From Dehalococcoidia bacterium (GTDB lineage: Bacteria > Chloroflexota > Dehalococcoidia > SpSt-223), in NCBI GenBank assembly GCA_025054935.1, contig JANWZD010000003.1:62001-126000 (forward strand): a DNA stretch of 64,000 bases, given 5' to 3'. Made by a program: the position numbers and the translations under genes. Below the pieces are notes generated by a model that was not told the DNA's origin, did not search any database, and saw nothing but the letters and a program-made list of their open reading frames with translations. Positions within the stretch are counted from its first letter, which is position 1. Each line of letters begins with the position of its first letter. Shown here one piece after another: positions 1 through 7,739 of this stretch.

Positions 1-822
1 GTCGATCGCACCGAGGAGGTCAACGTTGGCGATGATCGCCGGCGCATGCTCGCCGACTTCCGCCGAAAGCCGGCGCATGATGCGCTCGATCTCCCGCTCC
101 TCCTCGAGCTGGAGCTCGCGCCAGCGGTTGTTCAGGTCGACGATTTCCAGCGGCTCGAGAAAGACTGTCGCGCCGCTCGCCGACACGTCATGAATGATGC
201 CCCGCACCTGCCCCTTGAAGTCTGCCTTGACGGGAACGACATAGCGTCCTTCCCGAACCGTGACAATGGGCTCTTGGAGCACCATCTTGCCGAGGGGAGA
301 AGCAATGTACTGGTCGAGGCGGGCGCGGAGGTGATCGTGGGCAGCGCGCAATTCCGCCCGAATGCGGGCGAGCGGTGCACTTGCGCTGTCGAGCACCTCA
401 CCGCGCCGGCCGATGCAGCGGGCAATCTCCTCTTCGACTGCGGAGCAGTCGACAAGGTCAGAGGCGAGCTCACCGAGCACTGGCAAGCGGTCGGCGAGCC
501 GCATGAGCGTGGCGCGCAGCTGGCGCGCAGTCTGGAGGGTGGCGGCGATATCGAGGAGGACGAACGGCTCAAGCACGCCGCCGAGGGCGGCCTGACGGGC
601 AGGCGCCCGCACATCGCGGGCGCTTCCAACCGAAATGCCTGGCTTCAGGCGGAGCAGGGCCCGCGCCTCTTCAGTCGCCTGCTGGGCGCGCTCAGCGGCA
701 GGAAGCGTCCTCTCCGGCTGGAGCGCGAGCGCGAGTTCGCGGCTGACGGAGAACGAGGTCTGTCGGGCGAGCTGCTCGCGGATAGTATCAAATTCGAGGA
801 GATGAAAAACGCGCTCCCTCAC
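1..822 (-). CDS. mutS2: Endonuclease MutS2, N-terminal part (cut by window start)
   Basis: The first 274 codons of a MutS2 protein run off the window at base 1. The product starts VRERVFHLLEFDTI, the usual MutS2 opening. It continues through the clamp/core region, with 'SARDVRAPARQAALGG', 'GRYVVPVKAD' and 'GIIHDVSASGATVFLEP' readable, all typical of the family. MutS2 is a MutS-like ATPase with a C-terminal Smr domain that acts on recombination intermediates or collided ribosomes; the ATPase and Smr parts lie outside the window. The GTG start at 822 is chosen because a TACAAT box lies exactly 6 nt upstream, suggesting a leaderless transcript. Confidence 0.93.
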   Translation of the reverse strand, partial: MRERVFHLLEFDTIREQLARQTSFSVSRELALALQPERTLPAAERAQQATEEARALLRLKPGISVGSARDVRAPARQAALGGVLEPFVLLDIAATLQTARQLRATLMRLADRLPVLGELASDLVDCSAVEEEIARCIGRRGEVLDSASAPLARIRAELRAAHDHLRARLDQYIASPLGKMVLQEPIVTVREGRYVVPVKADFKGQVRGIIHDVSASGATVFLEPLEIVDLNNRWRELQLEEEREIERIMRRLSAEVGEHAPAIIANVDLLGAID

Positions 823-828
823 GCTTCG

Positions 829-834
829 ATTGTA
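829..834 (-). promoter_or_regulatory. -10 box of leaderless mutS2 transcript
   Basis: TACAAT on the minus strand followed by 6 nt and the GTG start of mutS2. No good -35 hexamer is visible. The same spacing recurs at nine other genes in the window. Confidence 0.5.
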
Positions 835-858
835 GCGTGAGCGGTCGCCTCGCCTGCG

Positions 859-1005
859 TCAGCGCAAGAAAAGCCGCCCCGCGAGTAAAACGGTGGCCAC
901 GCTTCCGAGGACAGCAGGATCCTCCCGCTGCAGCGCGAGCCCGGTCAGCGCGGCGCAGGCGACGGCTATGGAGGCAAGACCGACTTCAACCAGCGCGATC
1001 CGCAT
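859..1005 (-). CDS. Small two-helix membrane protein, unknown
   Basis: A 48-residue product made almost wholly of two hydrophobic segments (about residues 2-25 and 31-46) joined by a short polar turn QRED. It lies 36 nt upstream of mutS2 on the same strand. The ATG at 1005 is preferred over upstream in-frame ATGs because GAGG lies 9 nt before it. I do not recognise a family. It could be a chance frame, but the two clean membrane segments and the GC-rich third positions argue for a real small gene. Confidence 0.4.
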   Translation of the reverse strand: MRIALVEVGLASIAVACAALTGLALQREDPAVLGSVATVLLAGRLFLR

Positions 1006-1333
1006 GACGCTCATCCTCACGATTGCGTTCGCTGCCATCCTAGGAACGAAAGCGCAAGAGGACGAGCACTTAACTGCGCGCAACGCTGCTTTTATATTGG
1101 ATATTGGTATCCAATTGCCGGGAAAGATAGGGAGCGCTGTATGCCCGGCTCGGCGAGCAGCGCGAGGCCGAATTCGGCTATAGTTTGAGGCGACTTGGAT
1201 CGCCGTGGCGACCGAGATCGACCGAGAGCACGCTCCCTCCTGACCCGCCTCTGGACCGTGCGTGGCCGGAAGGCAGCCCTGATCTCGCGATCCGCCTCGT
1301 CGGGCGTGTCCAGGACTCGGCGTGGAGGATCAC
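1006..1333. other. Divergent intergenic region upstream of panD
   Basis: About 330 bases without a convincing gene. The left part is the most AT-rich spot of the first 10 kb and carries a perfect 8-bp inverted repeat (1096-1115). TATAGT at 1179-1184 could be the -10 box of panD, giving a leader of roughly 145 nt; no good -35 is visible. Short frames across 1185-1330 do not resemble known proteins. Confidence 0.4.
1096..1115. repeat. 8-bp perfect inverted repeat, possible operator
   Basis: ATTGGATA-TTGG-TATCCAAT in an AT-rich patch between divergent genes. No T-run follows, so it is not a terminator. An operator is possible. Confidence 0.4.
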
Positions 1334-1696
1334 ATGTTCCGGCAGATGTTCCGGGGAAAGATTCACCGGGCGACGGTCACGAAGGCCGATGTCGATTACA
1401 TGGGAAGCATCACCATCGACGAGGCGCTGCTTGAGGCAGCCGATATCGCCCCCTACGAGCGGGTGCAAGTCGTTGACATCGACAACGGGGCGCGTCTTGA
1501 GACCTACGCGATCCCCGCGCCGGCCGGCTCTGGCGAAGTGCAGGTCAATGGCGCTGCCGCTCGGCTGGTCAATGTCGGCGACCGCGTCATCATCATTGCC
1601 TACAGCTTTGTGCCGGAGTCCGAAGTCCGGAACATCCGGCCGCGGGTGGTGCACGTCGACGCCCAGAACCGCCTGCTCGCTCCGCTTCCGGTCTAA
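1334..1696 (+). CDS. panD: Aspartate 1-decarboxylase precursor
   Basis: A pyruvoyl enzyme that decarboxylates L-aspartate to beta-alanine for pantothenate and CoA synthesis. The 120-residue product opens [19 protein letters not shown], carries the self-cleavage site Gly-Ser in 'DYMGSITID', and has the family motifs '[14 protein letters not shown]', 'NGAAARLV' and 'GDRVIIIAY'. Cleavage at Gly-Ser gives the beta chain and the pyruvoyl alpha chain. The ATG at 1334 has GGAGG 4 nt upstream, which rules out the in-frame GTG at 1322. Length and motifs fit the family closely. No panB or panC is adjacent. Confidence 0.96.
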   Translation: MFRQMFRGKIHRATVTKADVDYMGSITIDEALLEAADIAPYERVQVVDIDNGARLETYAIPAPAGSGEVQVNGAAARLVNVGDRVIIIAYSFVPESEVRNIRPRVVHVDAQNRLLAPLPV

Positions 1697-1758
1697 GGAC
1701 GCCTGCGCTCTCCCGGCGAGGAGAGTACGATCGCGCTACCTTGGCGTCGGAGCGAGCG

Positions 1759-2373
1759 ATGGCCTCTCTTCTTCTGCTTTTGCGGGTCGGCGTGCCGCGC
1801 GGAACTTCGTCTGAAGCGGTCTGGGAGGAGCTGCAGCGTCAGCCGGCGCTCCGGCGCGTGGCCGGCGCGCGGCTGTATCAGCCGTTTCGCGGGGTGTTCG
1901 AGCCGACCGAGTGGCTCTTCTGCGGCGAGGTCGAGGAGGAGATCCCGCCGCCTGCGCTTCCGGCGGAGCGGCTGCCGCTTCGCAAAGTCGAGGTCTATCC
2001 CTTTCGCGCCGAGATCAACCCGCTCGGCCGTCCATTGCTCGGGTCGCCGCTGCCGATCCAGCTGGTGACGATCACGGTCATTGCTCCCATGATCGACCGG
2101 TTCGAAGCGTGGTATGCCGAGCATGCGGAGCTGCTCTGCCGCGCGCCCGGCGCAGTTGGTGCCCGCCGCTACTGGCAGGACGGCGCACCGCGGCGCTACG
2201 CCACCCTGTACTACTACGAGAGCGAGGACGGGATCGAGCGCTACTATGCCAGCGAGGTGCGCGCTGCTGCCGCGGAGTCGCGACTGCCCTTCGACCCCTG
2301 GCTGGTCGACCAGTACCACACCTACTACCGCGATATTACTCCCGCTTCTTCGCGCGCGGTCCATTCCCGGTGA
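1759..2373 (+). CDS. Unknown protein, possible dimeric alpha/beta-barrel fold
   Basis: A product of about 204 residues. The C-terminal half (about 110-175) reads 'APMIDRFEAWYAEHAELL', 'PGAVGARRYW', 'RYATLYYYES'. This is the helix-strand pattern of dimeric alpha/beta-barrel (ferredoxin-like, EthD/antibiotic-monooxygenase-like) proteins. The first half may be a second degenerate copy of that fold; this is inference. ATG at 1759 follows GGAG with 7-nt spacing; an in-frame TTG lies at 1741. Its 3' end overlaps the convergent gene by 49 bp. Function unknown. Confidence 0.75.
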   Translation: MASLLLLLRVGVPRGTSSEAVWEELQRQPALRRVAGARLYQPFRGVFEPTEWLFCGEVEEEIPPPALPAERLPLRKVEVYPFRAEINPLGRPLLGSPLPIQLVTITVIAPMIDRFEAWYAEHAELLCRAPGAVGARRYWQDGAPRRYATLYYYESEDGIERYYASEVRAAAAESRLPFDPWLVDQYHTYYRDITPASSRAVHSR

Positions 2374-3290
2374 AGCAGCGTGAAATAGGTGTAGCGCAGC
2401 GCTTGGACGGGCGTCTGAAACAGCGCCGTCAGCAGCGCTAAGATGAGGATCGCGGCGAAGAGCAGACCGAAAGGCGGCGTCCCCCCCGGCGCGAGCGCGA
2501 GCGGCACAAACAGGATCGCCGTCACGGGAAGCGCTGCAAGCGCGCCGATGATCCCGTTCAGCACGGCAAAGAGAAGCGCGATCACGGCGATCGGGCCAAG
2601 ATGGCGCGTGATCAGCTGCCACGCAGTCCGCAGCGCGGCGCCGGCCCCGCTCCCGGCGACCATCACCTCGATGCTCGCGAGCGTGACGAGCGACTGCAGA
2701 ACAATCGCTCCCGCGATGAAAAGGAAGACCACCGCGACGAGTATCACCAGCAGCACGACAATCAACGCCGCAATGCCGAGAACGACAACGCCGAGCGGCG
2801 GCTCGCGGGTGCCTCCTAAGAGCGCGATCAGGCCGATAGCCGGCGACGCCACGATCGCCCCCACCAGCGCCAGCGCCACGGGAACGATGAGGGTGAGCGC
2901 CTGAATGATCAGCAGCGGACCATAGCGTGCCTGTGCCGCGCGGAAGACGTCGCTGAGCGGCGGGTCTTCCCCTGCTGCGCCGCGCCATGCGCTCCACACG
3001 ATGCCTCCCCGAGCGAGCGGCGCGACGAAGAACGTCGCGATGATCCACAGCCCGAGGATGAAGAGCACAGGAATGAGGGCCAAGATCAGCGTGCGGACAA
3101 CCGCCCCCTCATCGGCCGGCGTGCGCGGCGCGATGTTGAAGTCGAAGATGTTGAAGTCGAAATTGAAGCTCGGGCTCCCGCCAAGCGCGAACGACGGCTC
3201 GACCAGCGCGATGAGGATCGCGAAGAGCCACAGCGTCCGCGTCTGACGGAGGATCGCGATCGCCTGCGAGGCAAGGCCGACGTAATCCAT
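2325..3290 (-). CDS. Polytopic membrane protein, unknown
   Basis: A 321-residue product with about six long hydrophobic segments, for example near residues 18-33, 60-85, 120-150 and 160-185, with two more toward the C-terminus. The layout resembles glycerophosphodiester-phosphodiesterase-type membrane domains and similar integral proteins without a catalytic motif. A short Asn/Phe/Asp repeat (FNFDFNIFDFNI) sits in the first extracellular loop. The start at 3290 is set by GGAGGAG 3 nt upstream; the frame stays open upstream only as antisense of the next gene. No function can be assigned. Confidence 0.8.
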   Translation of the reverse strand: MDYVGLASQAIAILRQTRTLWLFAILIALVEPSFALGGSPSFNFDFNIFDFNIAPRTPADEGAVVRTLILALIPVLFILGLWIIATFFVAPLARGGIVWSAWRGAAGEDPPLSDVFRAAQARYGPLLIIQALTLIVPVALALVGAIVASPAIGLIALLGGTREPPLGVVVLGIAALIVVLLVILVAVVFLFIAGAIVLQSLVTLASIEVMVAGSGAGAALRTAWQLITRHLGPIAVIALLFAVLNGIIGALAALPVTAILFVPLALAPGGTPPFGLLFAAILILALLTALFQTPVQALRYTYFTLLHREWTAREEAGVISR

Positions 3291-3403
3291 CTGCTCCTCC
3301 GCCGGCAATCCTGCCACACCGATCGCCGTGCAGTCTAGCCATCGCCCTCGCTTGCTCCTCCGGTGCCGGCGCCTGATAATCGCGCTGCACAGGGAGCAGA
3401 GCA

Positions 3404-4024
3404 GTGCTGAACGCCATTGAGCGGGGAACGGTCGAGCAGGTGATCCGGTCGCGGCGCTCGGTGCGCCGCTTTCGTCCCGACCCGGTCGCTGACGCCGAGG
3501 TGGAGGCACTGCTCGATGCAGCGCGGTGGGCGCCCTCTCCTCACAACAGCCAGCCGTGGCGGTTCGTCCTCGTTCGTGCCGGCGAAACGCGCCGACGGCT
3601 GGCTGAGGCAATGGCCGACCGCTGGCGGGCGGACCTCGCCGCGCACCGCGAAGCGAGCGAGCCGGTTCTGCAGAAGGTCGAAACGCGGCGCCGCCGCCTG
3701 ATCGAAGCGCCGGTCGCGATCGTCGTCTGCTTGACGGGAGAGCGGCTGGACGTCTATCCGGATGCCGAGCGGCGCGCCGCCGAATGGTTGACCGCTGAGC
3801 ACAGTCTCGGCGCTGCCGTCCAAAACCTGTTGCTGACGGCGCGGGCGCGCGGGCTCGGCGCCTGCTGGATTTGCGCGCCGGCATTCTGTCCGGAGACCGT
3901 TCGTGAGGCGCTCGCGCTGCCTCCGGCGTGGGCGCCGCGCGCGCTCATTCTGGTCGGCTACCCCGCGGCTCCTGCAGCGTCCTCTTCGCGCCTGCCCCTC
4001 GCCGATTTGGTGGTCGTGCGATGA
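3404..4024 (+). CDS. Nitroreductase-family flavoprotein, FbiB C-terminal-like
   Basis: A 206-residue FMN-dependent nitroreductase-fold protein. Seen: 'SRRSVRRFRPDPV' (FMN phosphate-binding start), 'APSPHNSQPWRF', 'LGAAVQNLLLTARARGLGACW' and 'PRALILVGYP'. The last two blocks are closest, from memory, to the C-terminal reductase domain of FbiB, which reduces dehydro-F420-0 in coenzyme F420 synthesis. That role is inference; a generic nitroreductase is the alternative. A GATAAT box (3375-3380) and GGGAG precede the GTG start. It overlaps the next gene by 4 bp (ATGA), implying translational coupling. Confidence 0.85.
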   Translation: MLNAIERGTVEQVIRSRRSVRRFRPDPVADAEVEALLDAARWAPSPHNSQPWRFVLVRAGETRRRLAEAMADRWRADLAAHREASEPVLQKVETRRRRLIEAPVAIVVCLTGERLDVYPDAERRAAEWLTAEHSLGAAVQNLLLTARARGLGACWICAPAFCPETVREALALPPAWAPRALILVGYPAAPAASSSRLPLADLVVVR

Positions 4025-4866
4025 TCCCCCGCTTGCGCATCGGAACGGTGACCGTGCATCTGCTCTCGGCGGGCTGGTATCTGACCGATGGCGGTGTCGC
4101 CTATGGGATCGTCCCGCGGGCGCTGTGGGAGCGTGAAGAGCGGCCCGATGCCGCCAACCGGATCCGGTTCGAGCTGCGCTCGCTCCTCATCGAAGCGAAC
4201 GGCCTGCGCATTCTGGTCGACACAGGCTACGGCGACAAAGTCTCGCCGCGGATGCGGCAGAACCTCGACCTCCACGACGCGCCCGGCTTGCATGACAGCC
4301 TTGCGCTTGCGGGTGTCGAGCCGGCAGACATCGACCTCGTGGTCAACACCCACCTCCACGCCGACCATTGCGGGGGCAATACGGCTGAGCGCGGCGGGAA
4401 GGTCGTTCCTGCATTTCCCCGCGCGCGCTATCTCATTCAGCAAGGCGAATATGCAGCGGCGTGTCGCCCGAATGAGCGCACCCGCGCAACCTATCTTCTC
4501 GAGAACTACTGTCCGCTTGAGGAGGCGGGGGTCGTCGACTTCGTTGCCGGCGACATCGCGGTGACGCCGGCCGTGCGGCTGGAACGGGCGCCCGGTCATA
4601 CGGCCGATCATTGCATCGTCCGCATTCACGATGCCGGCGAAACGGCGCTCTTTCTCGCCGACCTTGCGCAGCGCCCTGTCCAGCTCGAGCGGCTGGCGTG
4701 GGTGGCCGCCTACGATGTCCTCCCCCTCGTTTCGCTGGAGACAAAGCGCGCGGTTGTCAGCGAGGCCGTCCGCGAGGGACATCTGCTCATCTTTCAGCAC
4801 AGCCCGGCGGTCGGGCGACTGACGCGTGCTGAGCGCGGGGTGCGGTTCGAGCCGCGGCCGCTCTGA
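4021..4866 (+). CDS. Metallo-beta-lactamase-fold hydrolase
   Basis: A 281-residue MBL-fold protein with the metal-binding motif 'NTHLHADHCGGN' (HxHxDH), a later metal His in 'APGHTADHC', and Asp in 'LFLADLAQ'. The fold usually hydrolyses lactones, thioesters or phosphodiesters; the substrate is not evident. The ATG overlaps the stop of the nitroreductase gene, so both are translated from one mRNA. Upstream in-frame codons would place the N-terminus inside the neighbour and are rejected. The following 40 bp have GC-rich symmetry but no U-run. Confidence 0.9.
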   Translation: MIPRLRIGTVTVHLLSAGWYLTDGGVAYGIVPRALWEREERPDAANRIRFELRSLLIEANGLRILVDTGYGDKVSPRMRQNLDLHDAPGLHDSLALAGVEPADIDLVVNTHLHADHCGGNTAERGGKVVPAFPRARYLIQQGEYAAACRPNERTRATYLLENYCPLEEAGVVDFVAGDIAVTPAVRLERAPGHTADHCIVRIHDAGETALFLADLAQRPVQLERLAWVAAYDVLPLVSLETKRAVVSEAVREGHLLIFQHSPAVGRLTRAERGVRFEPRPL

Positions 4867-4909
4867 CGGCGGCCGCTCAGGGACGACGCTGCGGGAGCGG
4901 GCGGCCGAG

Positions 4910-5881
4910 TTAGCGCGGCCGTTCGCCGGTGGGGATCGGCGGGGGCGGGAGGGGGGTTGAAGTCGCGGTGGCGAAGACGGCGGGGCCGGGCGTGCCGGCA
5001 GGGCGCGTGGGCGGGGCGCCCCACTCCAGCTCGACGGTCTCTCCGCGGCGGCCGAGTGTCGGGCGCGGCTGGCCGTTGTAGATCACTTCGGTCGCGGCGG
5101 CGTTCGACGTTCGCAGCCGGACGGTCTCGGCTGACCAGTAGCGGCTCTGACCGGCCTCGAGGGTGCCGGAAAAGACGACAGCGTTGTCGAGCGTGACGAG
5201 GAGCGAGATCGGCTCGCGCGCGCGGACGACGAGGTTGACCGGCGGCGTGGGCGTGGGGCTCGGGGTCGGCGGCTGCGCGTCGAGCACGACCGGCGCCGAG
5301 CGCGGGCCGGGCGCATCCAGCACCGACTGGCTCGGCGGCGGCGCAATAGCCTGCAGCGCTGCTTGCAGCGCCAGCCAGCCGACGCACGAGAACAGGATGA
5401 CGCACGCCCCGACGGTGACCCACAGGATGAAGTTCGGCGCTCTCGGCGTCGGCATCGTCGGAAAGTTCCCGGGCGCCCGTTCGGGCAGGCTCGGCAGCAG
5501 CGCAAGGAGGTCGTCCGGGTCGAGCCCGAGATACCTCCCATAGGTGCGGACAAAGGCGCGGGTGTAGGCGCGGCCGGGGAGCGCGCGGAGGTCCCCCGCT
5601 TCCAACGCCGCCAAGTGTTCGACGCGGATCTGGGTCGCCAAAGCCGCAGCAGCGAGCGAGAGATGCCGGTACTCGCGGGCTTCGCGCAGCCGCGCACCGA
5701 GTTCGGCAAGAGCGAGCTGGCGACGGCGCGCCTGCGCCTGCGTGACGGAGGCACGCCGCCCGGGAAGCCCCACGGCGCGGAGCCACGGGCGGGCTGTGAT
5801 CTCCAGCCGAGCTAGGAAGCGAGAGAGCTGGCGACGTATCCGTCGATAGGTCACCGGCGGCGGGAACGAAGTCGTCGTCAC
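4910..5881 (-). CDS. RodZ-like protein (HTH, single membrane helix, DUF4115-like tail)
   Basis: Domain order: basic N-terminus; Cro/C1-type helix-turn-helix of the RodZ type ('LGARLREAREYRHLSL', 'IRVEHLAALEAGDLRALP', 'RAYTRAFVRTYGRYLGLDPDDLL'); one membrane helix around 'FILWVTVGACVILFSCVGWL'; a Pro/Thr linker; an extracytoplasmic beta domain like RodZ's C-terminal DUF4115; and a Pro-rich end. RodZ links MreB to the membrane in rod-shaped cells. The start is uncertain: GTG 5881 fits a promoter at 5919-5947, while GTG 5890 or 5962 are also in frame. Whether the cell has MreB cannot be told here. Confidence 0.8.
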   Translation of the reverse strand: MTTTSFPPPVTYRRIRRQLSRFLARLEITARPWLRAVGLPGRRASVTQAQARRRQLALAELGARLREAREYRHLSLAAAALATQIRVEHLAALEAGDLRALPGRAYTRAFVRTYGRYLGLDPDDLLALLPSLPERAPGNFPTMPTPRAPNFILWVTVGACVILFSCVGWLALQAALQAIAPPPSQSVLDAPGPRSAPVVLDAQPPTPSPTPTPPVNLVVRAREPISLLVTLDNAVVFSGTLEAGQSRYWSAETVRLRTSNAAATEVIYNGQPRPTLGRRGETVELEWGAPPTRPAGTPGPAVFATATSTPLPPPPIPTGERPR

Positions 5882-5918
5882 GATCCTCACAAGAAGCGGC
5901 GACGGCCCAACTGCCGGG

Positions 5919-5947
5919 AGGCTATCGGACGGCGCCCCTTCCGTCAA
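5919..5947 (-). promoter_or_regulatory. Putative promoter of the rodZ-like gene
   Basis: Minus-strand TTGACG (5942-5947), 17-nt spacer, TAGCCT (5919-5924). It would start transcription about 30 nt before GTG 5881, supporting that start over GTG 5962. Confidence 0.4.
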
Positions 5948-6078
5948 CTGTTGCCGGGGCACTGGCTAAAAGATTGCTCAGAAGCGGCCGCGTCGCTTGA
6001 CCTCCGCCCGAGCGCCTTCCTAGGATTCGGCGGCTTGCGCTGGGATCGCGCAAGCGCTCCCGGGTGCTCGGATGCGCC

Positions 6079-7035
6079 ATGATTGATGTCCAAAACTTGA
6101 CGAAGTATTACGCTGACCGCGTTGCGATCGAAAACCTGACGTTCCGCGTTGCCAAGGGCGAAATCCTCGGCTTTCTCGGTCCGAACGGCGCCGGCAAGAG
6201 CACGACGATGCGGATCCTGACGGGCTTCATTCCGCCGAGTTCGGGGACAGCGTCGATCGACGGGTTCGACGTGATGAAGCAGTCGATCGAAGCGCGTCGG
6301 CGCATCGGCTACTTGCCGGAGAACACCCCGCTCTATACCGACCTGACTGTCCGCTCCTATCTCCGCTATATGGCGACCTTGCGCGGCGTTCCGCGCAAGA
6401 CGCTCAACAGCCGCGTCGACGACGTGATGACCAAGTGCCGGATCGACGATGTGGCGAACACGATCATCGGCAAACTGTCGAAAGGGTATCGTCAGCGCGT
6501 CGGGCTGGCGCAAGCGCTCGTTCATGATCCGCCCGTGCTTATCCTCGACGAGCCGACTGCCGGCCTCGACCCGCGCCAGAACAATGAGACGCGCCGCCTC
6601 ATCCGGTCGTTGGCGGGGGAGCACACCATCATCTTGAGCAGCCACATCCTTCCCGAAGTGAGCCAGACGTGTCAGCGCGTTGTCATCATCAACGAAGGAC
6701 GCTTGGTGGCGGAAGACACGCCGGAAGGCCTGACAAACCGGCTGCGCTCGTCCGACCGTCTGCTGATCCACGTTCGGGGCCCGGCGGAGGAGGTGGCGGC
6801 GGTGCTCGGCGCGATGCCGAACGTGCTGGCAGTGATCCCGGACCAGACGGAACGGGGACGGTTCCTCGTGGATACCGCGCCGGAGAGCGACCCGCGGGAA
6901 GAGATCGCGGCCGAGATCGTGCGGCGCGGATGGGGCTTGCGCGAACTGCGTCCCGTCGGGATGAGCCTCGAAGAGATCTTTCTCAAGCTGACCACCGAGG
7001 AAGCGCCTCTTGAGCCGGCGGAGGTGACGGCATGA
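6079..7035 (+). CDS. ABC transporter ATP-binding protein (GldA-like)
   Basis: A 318-residue ATPase with Walker A 'GPNGAGKS', Q-loop region 'YLPENTPLYTDLTV', signature 'LSKGYRQRVGLAQAL', Walker B 'VLILDEP' and H-loop 'ILSSH'. A C-terminal accessory domain of about 90 residues ends 'GMSLEEIFLKLT', as in GldA/CcmA-type exporters. It is first in a four-gene operon with an ABC-2 permease, an ABC-auxiliary protein and a DUF4340 protein. ATG 6079 begins MIDVQNL; an in-frame GTG lies at 6064. It shares ATGA with the next gene. Confidence 0.93.
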   Translation: MIDVQNLTKYYADRVAIENLTFRVAKGEILGFLGPNGAGKSTTMRILTGFIPPSSGTASIDGFDVMKQSIEARRRIGYLPENTPLYTDLTVRSYLRYMATLRGVPRKTLNSRVDDVMTKCRIDDVANTIIGKLSKGYRQRVGLAQALVHDPPVLILDEPTAGLDPRQNNETRRLIRSLAGEHTIILSSHILPEVSQTCQRVVIINEGRLVAEDTPEGLTNRLRSSDRLLIHVRGPAEEVAAVLGAMPNVLAVIPDQTERGRFLVDTAPESDPREEIAAEIVRRGWGLRELRPVGMSLEEIFLKLTTEEAPLEPAEVTA

Positions 7036-7739
7036 CGGTGCTGACCATCGCGGGCAAGGAGCTGCGCACCTATTTCGCCTCGCCGCTTGCCTATGTTGTC
7101 ACCGCAGGCTTCCTCGTGGTGACGGGGATCTTCTTTGCCCTCTCCGTCATCCTGACCAACCAAGCCAGCCTCCGTTTTGCGCTGGACAACTTCCGCGTCA
7201 TCTTCCTGTTCATCACGCCGCTGATCACGATGCGGCTGCTCGCTGAGGAGCAGGCGACGGGCACCATCGAGCTGGTGCTCACCTCGCCCGTGCGCGACTG
7301 GGAACTGGTGCTGGGCAAGTTTTTGGGCGCGCTCGCGCTGCTCGGGGTTATGCTCGGCCTGACGCTCTACTATCCTTTTCTGCTGTTCATCTACGGCAGG
7401 CCCGACCCCGGGCCGATCATCAGCGGCTACCTTGGGCTGATCCTGCTGGGCGCAGGCTTCATCGCCATCGGCTTATTTACCTCCGCCCTCACGAAAAATC
7501 AGATCATTGCGGCCGTGCTCGCCTTCGCGCTGCTGCTGGTCTTCTGGCTGGCGGCGCCGATCGGTGATGTCTTTCAGGGAGTAGTGCGGGACGTGCTGCG
7601 CTATCTCTCCGCGATTGATCACTACACCGACTTCTCGCGCGGCGTCATCGACACGAAGGACATCGTTTACTACCTCTCGCTCACGGCCGCCGCGCTCTTC
7701 GCGACCGTCCAAGTCGTTGGCGCCCGAAGGTGGATATGA
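7032..7739 (+). CDS. ABC-2 type permease (GldF-like)
   Basis: A 235-residue membrane protein with about six transmembrane segments. It opens 'TIAGKELRTYFASPLAYVV', typical of GldF-like permeases, and has the conserved 'TPLITMRLLAEEQATGTIELVLTSPV' stretch between helices 2 and 3. It forms the membrane channel with the ATPase upstream. ATG overlaps the stop of the ATPase gene (ATGA), and its own stop overlaps the next start in the same way, so the three are co-translated. The transported substrate is unknown; in Bacteroidetes the homologous complex serves gliding. Confidence 0.92.
   Translation: MTVLTIAGKELRTYFASPLAYVVTAGFLVVTGIFFALSVILTNQASLRFALDNFRVIFLFITPLITMRLLAEEQATGTIELVLTSPVRDWELVLGKFLGALALLGVMLGLTLYYPFLLFIYGRPDPGPIISGYLGLILLGAGFIAIGLFTSALTKNQIIAAVLAFALLLVFWLAAPIGDVFQGVVRDVLRYLSAIDHYTDFSRGVIDTKDIVYYLSLTAAALFATVQVVGARRWI

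Noticed and set aside
46-840. 264-codon open frame on the plus strand
   Set aside because: It is antisense to the clear MutS2 coding sequence on the minus strand; its product resembles nothing.
4867-4909. GC-rich symmetry between convergent MBL and RodZ-like genes as a terminator
   Set aside because: Stem is imperfect and no T-run follows on either strand.
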